Part shown: in pieces, positions 33,671-44,718 of the stretch
How positions within the stretch are numbered: the first letter of the stretch is position 1
Layout of the letters: each line of letters opens with the position of its first letter
Source: Phytophthora quininea
Taxonomy: Eukaryota; Oomycota; Peronosporomycetes; Peronosporales; Peronosporaceae
Direction: 5' to 3'
Assembly: GCA_011947345.1 (NCBI GenBank)
Contig: JAAVTG010000075.1
Coordinates: 930,001-994,000 of the forward strand
Length of the DNA stretch: 64,000 nucleotides
Notes under the pieces: generated by a model
What the model was told of the DNA's origin: nothing
What the model saw: only the letters and a program-made list of their open reading frames with translations
Databases searched by the model: none
Translations under genes and position numbers: made by a program

Positions 33671-36104
33671 ATGAGCGGCCGCCACGTCCCGGCCTCGCCG
33701 CCGTCCAACTGGATCCGCTCCATCCAGAACCAGAGCTACCAGCCCAAGCCCACAGCCTACTCGCCGCATTCCAGAGAGGACGAGGACCCGCTTAAGCAGC
33801 AGCAGCGCCAATGTCTGGACAAGCTCCGGGCGCTGCGCCAAGTGCGTGAACGCATCAAGTTCTACGCGTCCCAGTCAACAGACAAGCGACAATCCGAGAG
33901 CGATAACTTCTCTATGCACATTAGTACCAGCCTCATCTTCTCCGGAAGTGAACACTCTCAGGACTGGCAGGAGGAAGACCAGGCCACTAATGTAGGACAG
34001 GAGGTGGGCATCGACGCTCTAGGAGGGCTGGAGATGCTGCTGTTCACCTTCTTCTCTAGACAGGAGCTGCTGCAGACTAGTGCTGTGTGTCGAGCATGGA
34101 GATCGTTGGCTAGAGACGATCTCTTTGGGAGCCGCTGCTGGTCACGCCGTTGGAGAGATACCCACTCCGACCTTTGCTAGGACTGGAGAAGGACCCCACA
34201 GGACGACATCATGTACCGGCGATCCTGGTCTACATGGTGTTTCAGAAGTTGAGACTGGCACAGACACCACAAACAGTAGAGTGCTCTACGACGACGACTG
34301 TCACCTCCGCTGGAGTGCGTTATAGTGACAGAGTGCGGCAGTATTTGAGGGCACTGGGCCCACCACTGCCACCTAATGGTACGGGTGGACGGGTATTGCC
34401 ACGACTGACACGACGAGTGCCGGTTCCTGGCGGACGAGGAGGGTTTGCCAGTGTTCACTTGGTGTGTGTGAGGAACCCTACGATCTCTGCTGGAGCACGA
34501 GAGCAAGAGCAGCAGCCAGTGCCGCAAATGGAGCGTATTAACATTCATCCTCAAGGACTTCAGCGCGAAGCTCCTTTAGCTGGTGTACTGAACGCACTTG
34601 TACCGCCCGTTAACGCACAGAATCAACAGGTGGTAAATGTACAGCAAGGAGCAGGAGCAGCAGATGACGAAGACGTGTACAGCGTCGTAGATGGACGACA
34701 GCGCGTGACTCTCAGTTCGTGGCTTTCTTCGCAAGAACGCGTGAGTGAGACAACTTTGCGCTCGTTCTTACGACAAATGCTGCTGGCAGTGGCTGCGATG
34801 GAGCAGGCGAACTGCGAGCACGTCGATATAACACCAGTGAATATTGTAGTGCACAGTGTTGAGGACGTTCAAGAGAATAGTCCGACGTCGCAGCCGCAAG
34901 GACATGGAGACGAAGAGAACGATGTGATGAACGATGACAGTGACGTGGAGATGCTGGATGCCCAAGAAGCAAGCACTAAGAACTGTCGTGGGCAAAGAGA
35001 TAAAGGTGGTGTGCCTTTATTTCAGCTATTTCTTAGTCGACGAAATTACCAGCAAGTGGAGACTCGAGGTCGATTTCAGGATCCAACGATTGACGTTGAG
35101 GTGGGTTTAGACCCACCGCTTGTGATTGGAGTCGACGAAGGGGTGCTCGTCAGCGTCAGAGACGGATAGAGGCCGCGGTATTAGGCAATCGTCTGGCACT
35201 TCCTCATCAAAGCATGATCAGCTCGGTGATTCAGTGTGCAGTCACAGTGTGGTCTCGAGGTCGCTTTGTGGACACTAATGCGTCTTCTTTGCTGACACTG
35301 CTTCTTCGATTCCCAACTAGCTTTCCCAGCGGCCTGCGGGAGTTCTTGGAGTACGCCAAGTTTCATATTATCTCTCACTCGGCGTCAGCAGATAAGCTAC
35401 TCTGTCATGAGTATCTTCAATATCCAGCCGACCTCATTGCTCGTCAATCATCGCCGCATTGGTCTAAGACCCCAATTCACGACGTTAACGAGTACAAGAG
35501 CAAGCTAGTTGCACACTATAGCAGCTTACCGACCCGTTTGGAGACGCAGGACTTGAGTGACTCGATTCCTCTCGTTAGCAGTGCAATTATCGGTGAACTC
35601 ACACAAATGAGCCACGCGAGTTGTTGTGCATTCATCGATGAACTCGTTCCAAGGACAAAGTTGGGTCCACGATATTTCACGAAGGCCCTGAAGGAGGGGA
35701 ACCTTCCAACAGAGCGCTTTGTCAGTGTCCTGGCACCATCCAACGCCACTTCCTCTTGGGTGCGGACCCTTGCTCGCACTCAGACACATACGTTGCAGCG
35801 TCTCGATCTATCCCAAGCGCGAGTGCCCACATCCGTTCTGCTGGAGGAGCTGGCCACGTTACCGCGACTGACGCACCTCCGACTTCCGCGACAAATACTG
35901 CGAGACGAGAACTTGGAGCATTTGATAGCAGAGTTGGCGTACTCTGATCTACTGCCACGCTTGAAAGGCCTCGACGAGAATGTACGTCAGGCGATGGATC
36001 GTGTGGAGAAGTCGTACCTCATGCAGCTCGACATGTTTTCATTTCTACTTCAAGAACCCAGCAGCTCGACTAATGAGAAGTGTGTAAACACTACAGCAGT
36101 GTAG
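33671..36104 (+). CDS. F-box protein with protein-kinase-like motifs and leucine-rich C-terminus (two one-base frameshifts)
   Basis: About 811 codons in three consecutive frames. Residues 113-152 are an F-box (LGGLEMLLFTFFSRQELL, CRAWRSLARDDLF); adding the missing base at 34124-34126 gives LFWEPLL, a usual F-box follow-on. Further on, GGRGGFASV (34429-34455) looks like a kinase glycine loop, and EHVDITPVNIVV (34816-34851) like the catalytic loop HRDxxPxN with His, Asp, Pro and Asn kept. After adding a base at 35140-35143, VDEGGARQ occupies the DFG position. No clear VAIK lysine was found. The last 200 residues include LQRLDLSQARVPTSVLLEEL and LTHLRLPRQIL, leucine-rich-repeat-like. It could recruit substrates to an SCF ligase with a kinase-like module. 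The F-box is well supported; the kinase relationship is inferred from short motifs. Confidence 0.7.
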
Positions 36105-36217
36105 ACCTGTGTGTAGCTTACTGTAAGTGCTTCGTCCTGTAGTATTCGTAGCAGCATTCTAAATGAAACACGAAGCAGACTTTGATATTTCCTCCATAGT
36201 CCATAATGGAGCCTGAT

Positions 36218-36835
36218 CTAGTTGCGAGAACGCTTGGTAAAGAGGTCCACCATCGGGATCTCCTCCAGCTCGCGACGAGAGCAGATGTACTCGCCCAGAA
36301 CAATGGTCACACAAGCCGCAACGACGTGAATGAGCCACCAGTCCCACATTTTAGGGAACTCCTGCAATGAACACAACTAATAAATACATTTACCTTTGTA
36401 AATATTTTTAAATAATATAATATCTTACCGAGTAGAAGCACTGGATCAAGAAGTCGATGAAGTAGAGCGTCACGCCAAAGTCCAGACACTTCTTGGCCCT
36501 TTCCACGAATAGCGCTAGGCACACGGCGCTAACAAGGCTGGCGAACAGCACGCCCAGGCAGTTCTTGAGCCCATCCACCGTCACGATTGTCTGCGTGTAG
36601 TAGGCGAAGAACTGGTCCAGCGTGACGTGGGCGCCGTGGCAGATGCCTAACATCAGACCTTGAGCCACGTAGTGCGAACACTAAATACGAAGCAAATAGC
36701 GGGTGTTAGCGTGAAATTTAAGTATGGTTAGGTAGCCACGGCAACGTAGAAGACGATTATATGTACCTGCATGCACAGAATCTGCAGCAGGATGAGCTTG
36801 GGCGCCCACCGCGCGGCGCCGTAGAACTTGGGCAT
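36218..36835 (-). CDS. SYS1: SYS1 Golgi membrane protein
   Basis: Exons 36835-36767, 36680-36429 and 36361-36218 join over introns of 86 and 67 bp (all phase 0) to give 154 residues with four hydrophobic segments. SYS1 is an integral Golgi protein that recruits the small GTPase ARFRP1/Arl3 and so allows trans-Golgi traffic. Family features seen: an N-terminal short cytosolic MPKFYGAARWAPKLILLQ, LGVLFASLVSAVCLALF, the conserved ERAKKCLDFGVTLYFIDFL, WDWWLIHVV, and the end GEYICSRRELEEIPMVDL, very like the human CLDF and GEYLCMRTELKEIPL. Intact. It converges with the F-box gene (113 bp) and diverges from the MFS gene (141 bp). Confidence 0.93.
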
Positions 36836-36976
36836 CTTTATGTTCTCGGTTGTGAATTGAATTATTGCAGGAAGTCACATCTAAAATGCTATTGCAAATG
36901 TTTTGATTCCTGGAAGTCATTTCGAGAAATTTATCAGACACTGTCGCGTCAACTTGCATTGCGCAAGTTGCAGGCC
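36836..36976. promoter_or_regulatory. Divergent SYS1 / MFS promoter
   Basis: 141 bp between opposed ATGs. It contains a short inverted repeat CAACTTGC...GCAAGTTG (36951-36970) ending a few bases before the MFS start codon, which could affect the leader of that mRNA or bind a dimeric factor. Confidence 0.35.
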
Positions 36977-38596
36977 ATGACGGAGGACGAGACGAACGAG
37001 CTGCTGCGTCTGCGCGAGCAGAAGCGTCGTCGTGTGGCTGCCAGTAAGCAGCAAGATGCAGACGCAGAGGATGAAGACTGCGGCGGCATTGGGGGCTTCA
37101 AACGCCGCACGTGGGTGCTATTTAGCGTCATGGGCGGCCTCATCTACGGCTACAACGTCAGGTCGGATCCATTTCCAGCCATTTTAATGCACTTCTACCA
37201 ACTAAAACACATTTTCTTGATATTTCTGCAGCTTGGCAGCTACGTTGCAGTACATGCGCGACGATCTAGGGCTGTCGTCGACGCAGGAAGAGGCTCTCAG
37301 TGCTACGGCAACGCTGAGTGACGCGTCGTCGATGCTGGTGGGTGGCTTCCTGGCCGACCGCTTCGGTCGCAAGGCGACAGCAATGTTTGCCTGCATGTGC
37401 TCCATTGGAGGAGCGCTACTGGCGGGGCTGGGTAGCTCTAGTTTCCAGTGGCTCGTGCTGTGGAGACTGTGCTCCGGAGTAGGCAACGGGCTGTCTATTC
37501 TGCTGATCCCTATGTACATTAGTGAATGTGTGGATGCTGCGAGTCGCGGGTCTTTCCTGACGCTGTTTCAACTAGGGTAAGTGCGAGTGGAGTTGTTATA
37601 TGTAGGTGGTGCTGATCATAGTTGCGTGGTGAATATGTGTAGTGTTAATTCCGGAGTGGCAGTGCCGTACTTCTTTATGATCGCAGTGAGCGAGAACTGG
37701 CGCGCCTGTCTGGCATTTGGCAGTCTGCCGGCGCTGTATGTGCTGTATAACTTCCACTTTTACTTCCCGGAGAGCATCAAATGGCTCCGCTGGAAGGAAA
37801 ACCCGACGACAGATCTGGAGGACGGCGCGACGGATCTCTCTGATGAAGAGAGTGTAGATAGCGGCCGTGACGCAGCGATCGCAATCAAACGCACAAGGAA
37901 TGGCAACTATGAGTGTCCACACGAACAAGAACCCAGATCTCCTTCGTCCACAACGTCTACAAGGTCGACGACATCTTCTAACCCGCACCTTGAACTCGTG
38001 ATTGGCATCCTGCTAGCGTATGTGAATAACTGTGTGGATGCATCGCTCTTCTACGGACCAGAGATCATTGCCAAGACCAGCTCATCATACTCACGTAAGG
38101 ACGCAAACGTATTCGGACTGCTTTGTTCGCTCGTTGCAGTGGTGTCCGTGCTATTTGCCGCCAAGTTTGTCATTGCGAGGTTCTCTCGACGACAAGTGTA
38201 CTTGATCTGTCTCGCAGTAGTTTGCGGCTGCTTTGTGGTTAGCGGAGCCATTTTCGCGCGCTACTCGACGGATGATTTTGCGCACAATTCGGCCGCATCA
38301 GCGAGTGTCATGGCAACGTTCGCCGTGCTCAACGTGTTTGCTGCAGTTGGACCAAGTATCCTCTTCGTGGTCATCCTCAGTGAGTTGTTTCAAGACAATA
38401 GCTATCGGGCGCGGTACATGAGCTACTGCACGTTCACCATGTCGCTGATCTCGTTGCTAGTGAACGGCTCCATGCTCACACTTTTGAAACCTTCGGCACC
38501 GCCACCACCTTCCTCGCCTACGGGGTCACGTACATGGTGTGCTTTGTATTCTTCTGGGCGTATCTCCCAGAAACCAAACAAAGGCAGTTGGTGTAG
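36977..38596 (+). CDS. Major facilitator superfamily sugar transporter (one-base frameshift near end)
   Basis: Exons 36977-37161, 37232-37576 and 37643-38596; introns of 70 and 66 bp join in frame. After a charged cytosolic N-terminus comes the first membrane segment WVLFSVMGGLIYGYNVS. The signature loop GGFLADRFGRKATAM after segment 2 matches the sugar-porter G-x3-D-R-x-G-R-K/R, and FYFPESIKWL matches PESPRWL before the central loop. The central cytosolic loop is Asp/Ser/Thr-rich, followed by ELVIGILLAYVNNCVDASLFYGPEI. About 500 residues, about 12 segments. At 38482-38485 one T seems missing: the family-like end FETFGTATTFLAYGVTY to LPETKQ reads in the shifted frame to the stop at 38594-38596. 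Substrate unknown; glucose-type hexose or inositol are plausible. Confidence 0.88.
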
Positions 38597-38665
38597 ATAA
38601 ATACTGCTGCGGACTGTAGTAAATAAATTGATCCGGTTCCATCGACAAACAACTACAAGCTTCTA

Positions 38666-41600
38666 CTACTGAGAACGCACGGCAGGTGTGCCATTCGTTC
38701 GGGCAGGCACTCGAATCCCTGAGTTTCCGATCACACCGTTCGCAGCTGCTGTGCCGCTTAGTGGTCCGTACTTGATAACATACCGCTCGGTATCGTGCTG
38801 CAACTGCATATTCTGCGTCATCAGCTCCGTCAAGTGATCGTTGAGCACCATGATTTTGTCTTCTTTTGCTGCAGCACCAGCAGCAGATCTTTTGAGCGGC
38901 GTGACCCTGCTCCAGAAGCTGAAGTGCTACTACTCTTAAACTTTGGACGTTCGTGCTTGCGAAGAGCTTGGAGCTGCAGGTCCTTCTCTAAGACCTGACT
39001 GGTAAGCTTTTCAACTTCCTCTACAAGAGCCTTCACGTCGGCCTTGGAGAAGCGAGTGTCTTTGAGTTTCGCGTTGGCTTCCTTGAGTTCTCGCACGCGG
39101 AGTTTGAGCTTCATGCACCTCTCTTCCCACTCGCGAACGACCTCAGCGCTAGCGTCGCTTCCATCAGCAGTGGGGATCGTGTCCTCGTTCTTCAGTCGAA
39201 GGTTTGAAACCTCTTTGCCCATAGCTACAATTTGTTCTTGAAGTGATTCCTCCTCCTCTCGATGTTGATGGCGTCCATTATGCTGCCCAGCACTTCGAGT
39301 ACGAATGGACTTCTCCAGTTCACTCACTCGCGATTTTAAATCGTCGATCTGTTTCTCCTTGCGGTGGATAAGCGCGTCCTGACGAGCTTCACGATCTTGA
39401 TAGCTGCGCAGAAGAGCGGATAGCTCCATGATCCCGCGGTGGAAGGCGTTCTCGTCGATGTTGCCGTTTGATCTTTGCGCGCCGAACTCAATGTTCAGCT
39501 TCTTCATCTCACGGCGGAACTGGTTCAGCATAGACAGCTTTTCCTCCTCTAAACGAACGATCTGTGCATTGAGCTCTTGCTCTCTTTGCAACGATTTTCC
39601 TTCTCCTCCTTGGAGGCAGTACGCGATGTCTCCTCAATTGCAGAAGCGTGTTTGGATCGGGCATCTCTCTCCTGCTCTACACGTTTCATTCGTTCGCGAG
39701 ACGCTGCAAGTTTCTGCTTTAGAGCCGCTAGCTGGTCTTCTTTCTCTTCCAATTCGCTCTCCATACGACGTCTTACCTCGCGTGCTTGTTGGAGTTCGTT
39801 CGCTTTCGCAGCCAACTCGACATTGCGCTGATGAATCTCCTCGTCCCGCGCCTCTAGCTCTTCCTGCAACTCTTCGAGTCTCATAGTTAGTTGCTCCGAC
39901 GCGTGGAGATGCCCTCTAGCATTGTCCATTTCGATCGTGTTATCACGAATCTCGTGGTGTAGTCGGTCGATTTCATCATGCAATTGCTCGACCTCACTCT
40001 CCATCTCCTTGTGTGTAGCATTCAAGTCATTGTACCGTGTTTGCAACGAGCGATATTCTCGTTCCGTATGCGATTTTGCGGGCATGCCGCCTTGCTCCTG
40101 GACCTGTTGGCGTAGCCGGTCGATTTCATCACGCAAATGCTCAATCTCTTCCTCTTTCCCATCCATTTCCTGTACAGTAGAAGTTTTAGTAGCGTGGTCG
40201 TCATACCTTGGTTGCAAGGAGTGGTGCTCTCGCTCCTTGTGCGGCTTTGCTTGGATAGCGTCCTGCCGCTGGACCTTTCGACGTAGTTGGTCAATTTCAT
40301 CCCGCAACTGCTCGATTTCATCCACTTTCTCGTCCAGCTCTTTGCGCACAGCTGCATTTTCAGCAGCCAAATCGTCGTATCGTGCTGACAACGAGCGATG
40401 TTCTCGCTCTTTCGTCGGCGTCGTACGGACACCGTTCTGTCCCTGCGTCTCTAGGTGTAGACGGTCAATGTCGTCATGCAAATGCTCGATCTCTTCCTCC
40501 TTCTCAGCCACTGCCTTACGCACAGCAGAACCCTCAGTAGTCAGACCGTCAGGTCGTGATTGCGAGCGGTGTTTTCGATCATTTGGTGGCTTTCCGTGAG
40601 TGTAGTCCTGATCCAGGACCTCTTGATGTAGCTGGTCAATTTCATCGTGCAATTGCTCGATCTCTTCTGCCTTATTATCCAACTCCTTGCGCACAACTGC
40701 ATGTTCAGCAGACAAATCATCGTACTGTGTTTGTAATAACCGGTATTCTCTATCCGTTTCCGGCTTCTCGTACCTATCAGTTGGTTGGCGGACACCGTGG
40801 CGTAGCTGGTCAATTTCATCGTGCAAGTGCCTGATCTCATCCACTTTAGCAACCAACTCTTGGCGCGTTGCAACATTTTCAGCAGCCAAGCTATCGTTCC
40901 GAGCTTGCAATGAGCGGTGCTCTCGCTCCATCTGCAGGCTCTCACCATGCTCCCGAACCGCCCCATCACGTAGCCGTTCGATTTCATCACGCAATTCTTT
41001 GATCTCTTTGACTTTATGATCCAGCACTTTGAGGGTAGCAGCATTCTCAGCGACCAACGTGTCGTACCGTGTCTGCAACGAGCGGTATTCTCGTTCTTTT
41101 GCAGCTTCTCATGCATTGCGCTCTGCTCTTTGCCCACCACCGACTCTTCTTTGACTTGAAGTTTGTGTTGAAGCGTTCTCACTGACGATTCTAGTTCAGC
41201 CACTCGAGCCCTCTGACCATCAAGAAGTGTAGCCTTCTCAGAGGCCGATGACGCGTGTTCTTGTTGTTCAGCATGCGCACGGTCCATTAAATGTCGAGTC
41301 ATTTGCTTCTCTTGGTCGAGTTTCGCCTGAAGTTCTGCCAGTTCATCCTGCAAATCTGCCACTTGGTCGGATTTGGCTTTCACCTGCGCAGCGGCTTCTG
41401 CTTTGAGCTGTTCATACGGTATCTTAAAATCATTAGGCGCGGTGTCAAACTCGTTCGGTTTACCCGTCGCATTTTCGCGGGCCCATTTCTCCTCATCAAG
41501 TGCCGTTTGGAGGCTAGCAATGGTATCGTGCATCTCTGTCAAAGCTTGTTCCTGTTCGTCACGCTCACGATGCACCGCAGCGAGTTCAGAGTCGAGTTTC

Positions 41601-44557
41601 TCGCACTCAATAGCAAGCTCCTCTACCTTTTGCTCAAGCTCCACCTTTGCCTGCTCAAGCTTCCGATTTTCATCGTTTAAGTGCTGTTGTTGTGTGTCCA
41701 ACCTCGACTCCAATACTGCTTGTAGTCGATTAGCCTTCTCGCTCTCTTCCAATACTCGTTGCTCCATTGCTTGTGTTATCCGGCCCAAACGCTGAGGGAG
41801 GTTTTCACGTGCATCACGCTGACTATCACGTAGTAGAGACGAACTATGGTGCTGCATCGCAGCTTCCAGCTCCGTTTCCCATTATGAAGAGACTCGAGCA
41901 GGATTGTCATCTCCTCATTTTTCACTTGTAGGCTGTCAACCTCGTGTTGCTTGGTTCGAAGGTTCTCTTCCAGTGATCGTACCGTCTTCTGCAAGTTACG
42001 CAGTTGCTGCTGTCCTTCGTTCATTTGCGTGTCACGCTGAACAAGCTGAGCAGTCAGCTTCTGTAATTGAGTACGTCCATCCTCTGACGCAACAGCGGCG
42101 GCATGTTTTTGAGTTTCGATTTGCTGTGTCGCCTGACGCATCAGATCCTGGATCTTGTGGTCGAGCTCTTGCTTCTCTTTCTCGAGTTGCTGGGCAGCCA
42201 TTTTCCAGTGGTTGATTTCATTACGCGCTGACGTAATCTGGAACTCCAACGCCGACTTTTCTGAAGCCAGCGCTATGATGGTGCGGTTCAAATCTTCCTT
42301 CTCAGCACGTAGCGATTGTACACCGTTGCGGTGAGCATTTTCTTGCTCAACTGACTGAAAGTGTACTTGTCGTGCTTCGTCCATTTTTGCATTTGCTTCG
42401 GCCCGAGTGACTTCGATTTGCCTTTGCAGACCTTGGTTCTGCTCTTCTAATCGAATGCGCTCTTGATGTAGCAGCTCAACTTCTTTTGTTCGGTCGTTGT
42501 TGGGGGACAGGAACTGTTCGATTTGGCTGTTCAAGTCAGCAACCTCTTTCGTCTTGAGCTCTAACTCTTGCATGCGGTGCTCGAGCTCGCGCTTCAAGGA
42601 GCCATTCTCACGCACACCCTCATGTAAATGGTGCTCCAGTTTTTCACACTCTGCACGCCATTTGCTCATTTCTGATTCCACATCCGCTGATGCTTGCCCT
42701 GAATGCGCCTCAAGGTTCTTTTCCGATTCTTCTAGAGCGGCTCGGAGCTGTTCATTCTCGTGATTCAGCTGGTTGAACTGCCCCTCGACTTGGGTCACAA
42801 AGTCATTGTACTGTGTCTCGAACTCTGAAGCTTGTGTCTTCAGTTCTTCCTCATAACCAGCGACCTTTTCAGCCATATCCTTCGACAGCTTTTCGATGTA
42901 TTGCTTCGCGCCATCCAATTCTCCAGAGAGCTGCTGGATTCTCTGGGCGTCAACAGCTTGAGACTGCCGCTGGTCCAGCTCTTGGCACCTCGCCATTAGC
43001 TGTTCGACCTCTGCAACCTTGCTTTGGTTGATCTTAGTCAAACTGTCCATTTTGACGCGCATTTCACTGTTTTCCTGCTTGGCTCTACGAAGTTCGTGGT
43101 TCAGCGCTTCATCTGAATGAGCTTTCTCATTCAACATTTGCTGCTCACGCTGCGTCATGGCTGACATGGCCTCAGCCTCAATTTGAGCACGCATCTCGCT
43201 AGCTTGCTTTTTGAGATCCTGGTATCGCTTCGCTTCTTGTTGAAGCGACTCAGAAAGTCGGCGGCGGTCAGCTTCAAGGTCGCTCGTATGTTTGTGAATC
43301 TCTGCAAGCCGCTGCTCGTGTTCCTGTGCCAATTTTTCGACATGTTCTTGGTATTTCTGGTTCTCCGCCATCAAATGCTCCATAGTACTCTCACGATCTC
43401 CCATGGCATTTTTGCCTTGGTTCAGGGCAGTTTCCAGCTCGTGTGTTTGATGCGCCATTTCCTCATACTTTGTCTGCCACGATGACGCTGCCTGCTCAAG
43501 TTCTGCGCTCCTTCCGCTTTCAAACTCACAGTGTTCGCGCAGCTCCAGTATCTGCTGCTCAAAGGCATGCTTCTCCTCCGCTAGGCGTGTACATTGCTGC
43601 TTCAACGACGTGTTGTCGCGCAGAATCTCCGCACTGTCGAGATCCATCTGCTCCAATTGGGACCTCAGTGCTTCATTGGTTTTGTGTAAAGTATCGATGG
43701 CACCATCACGCTCCTTCAGCTTCGTCTCCAAATCAGCGCCAGCCTGGCGTAGCAACGCAACTTCCGAATTCAACTGCTGGATCTGGTACGTTCCCTGTTT
43801 CTTCAACGACTCGACTTCTTGCGCGGCAAGATGGTATTTCTCTTCCCAGCTTTGCTTCTCCACTTGAATCGAAGCAATCTGCACCTCCTGCTTTTGAATA
43901 GTCTATCAACACAGGTACCATCAGTACCAATCCCTTAGAAATCTCCCAACTACTAGTAACTACCTCTCCCAGCTCTCGAATCAGCTCCAGATTCTGTTGT
44001 GCTTCTTCAATAGCCAAGTCCAGCTCTTTACCCTGTCAGAAACACCATTTTATCAGCCGGTCTTCATCTAATTACCTATAACAACAATATATTTTACCTT
44101 CCAGCGGTCAATGTGTCTCTTCTGGGACTCAATGACAGCTCCCAGCTCCGCGAACCTCTGGATAATGACCGGCATGAGCTCGTGCTCCTGGTGGTGCTCC
44201 TCCTGTTCCTCCAGACGCACACAAAGCCACCACTCTCTAAGTATTTATTCGAGAGCACTAAAAGTCCACAGAAACCTACCAGAAAGTGCAGGAAATCGGC
44301 GAATGAGCGCACGGCCGCCTTCACTTTGCTGGGGAGTAGCGCGCCGGCGACTCTTGCAGCTCTCGGTCCGGTTGCTGGCCCTTGGGGGTCGACGTGCGGC
44401 GTCTCGGCTCGGGCGTCACGCTAAACTCGAAGCCGGTCGCCTGGCGCCGCCGTCTCGTCGGCGTGGAGAAGCCCACGGACGTGCGCACGCGGCTGCTGGT
44501 CTCCATGTCCTCGCTCTTGCTCTCACCCATGGCCACATCCTGTGCGCTGCTCGCCAT
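38666..44557 (-). CDS. Giant coiled-coil protein with tandem 58-residue repeats
   Basis: Exons 44557-44280, 44208-44098, 44032-43964 and 43902-38666, introns 61-71 bp. About 1,900 residues after bridging one-base losses at 44325-44327, 41875-41877, 41097-41100, 39595-39598 and 38890-38893, all in A/T runs. The N-terminal 90 residues are basic, with TPTRRRRQATGFEF. Nearly all the rest is heptad coiled coil. Between about 39930 and 41100 seven repeats of 56-58 residues occur, each starting EREHRSLQARYDDL-like and containing EEIEQLHDEIDQL-like. The C-terminus is KIMVLNDHLTELMTQNMQL then a Gly/Ala-rich tail. I do not recognise an orthologue; centrosomal, flagellar or Golgi-tether coiled coils are all possible. 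It converges on the MFS gene (69 bp). Confidence 0.75.
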
Positions 44558-44718
44558 GGCTGGTTTCCCGCACTTTTCAAACCGCGAAAAATGGGTAAAT
44601 CCCTGTAAAAGATGATGATTTTAAAACGAATTCGAAAGGGTACCAGTGCAAGGCAACTTCAACTGCATTTCCTGCTTATATTATTGTCGTCTACGTCAAA
44701 ATTGGTTGCCTGACACCC

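Noticed and set aside
39930..41110. CRISPR-like array
   Set aside because: The regular repeats are in-frame protein repeats of a coiled coil with diverged DNA, not short identical repeats with unique spacers.
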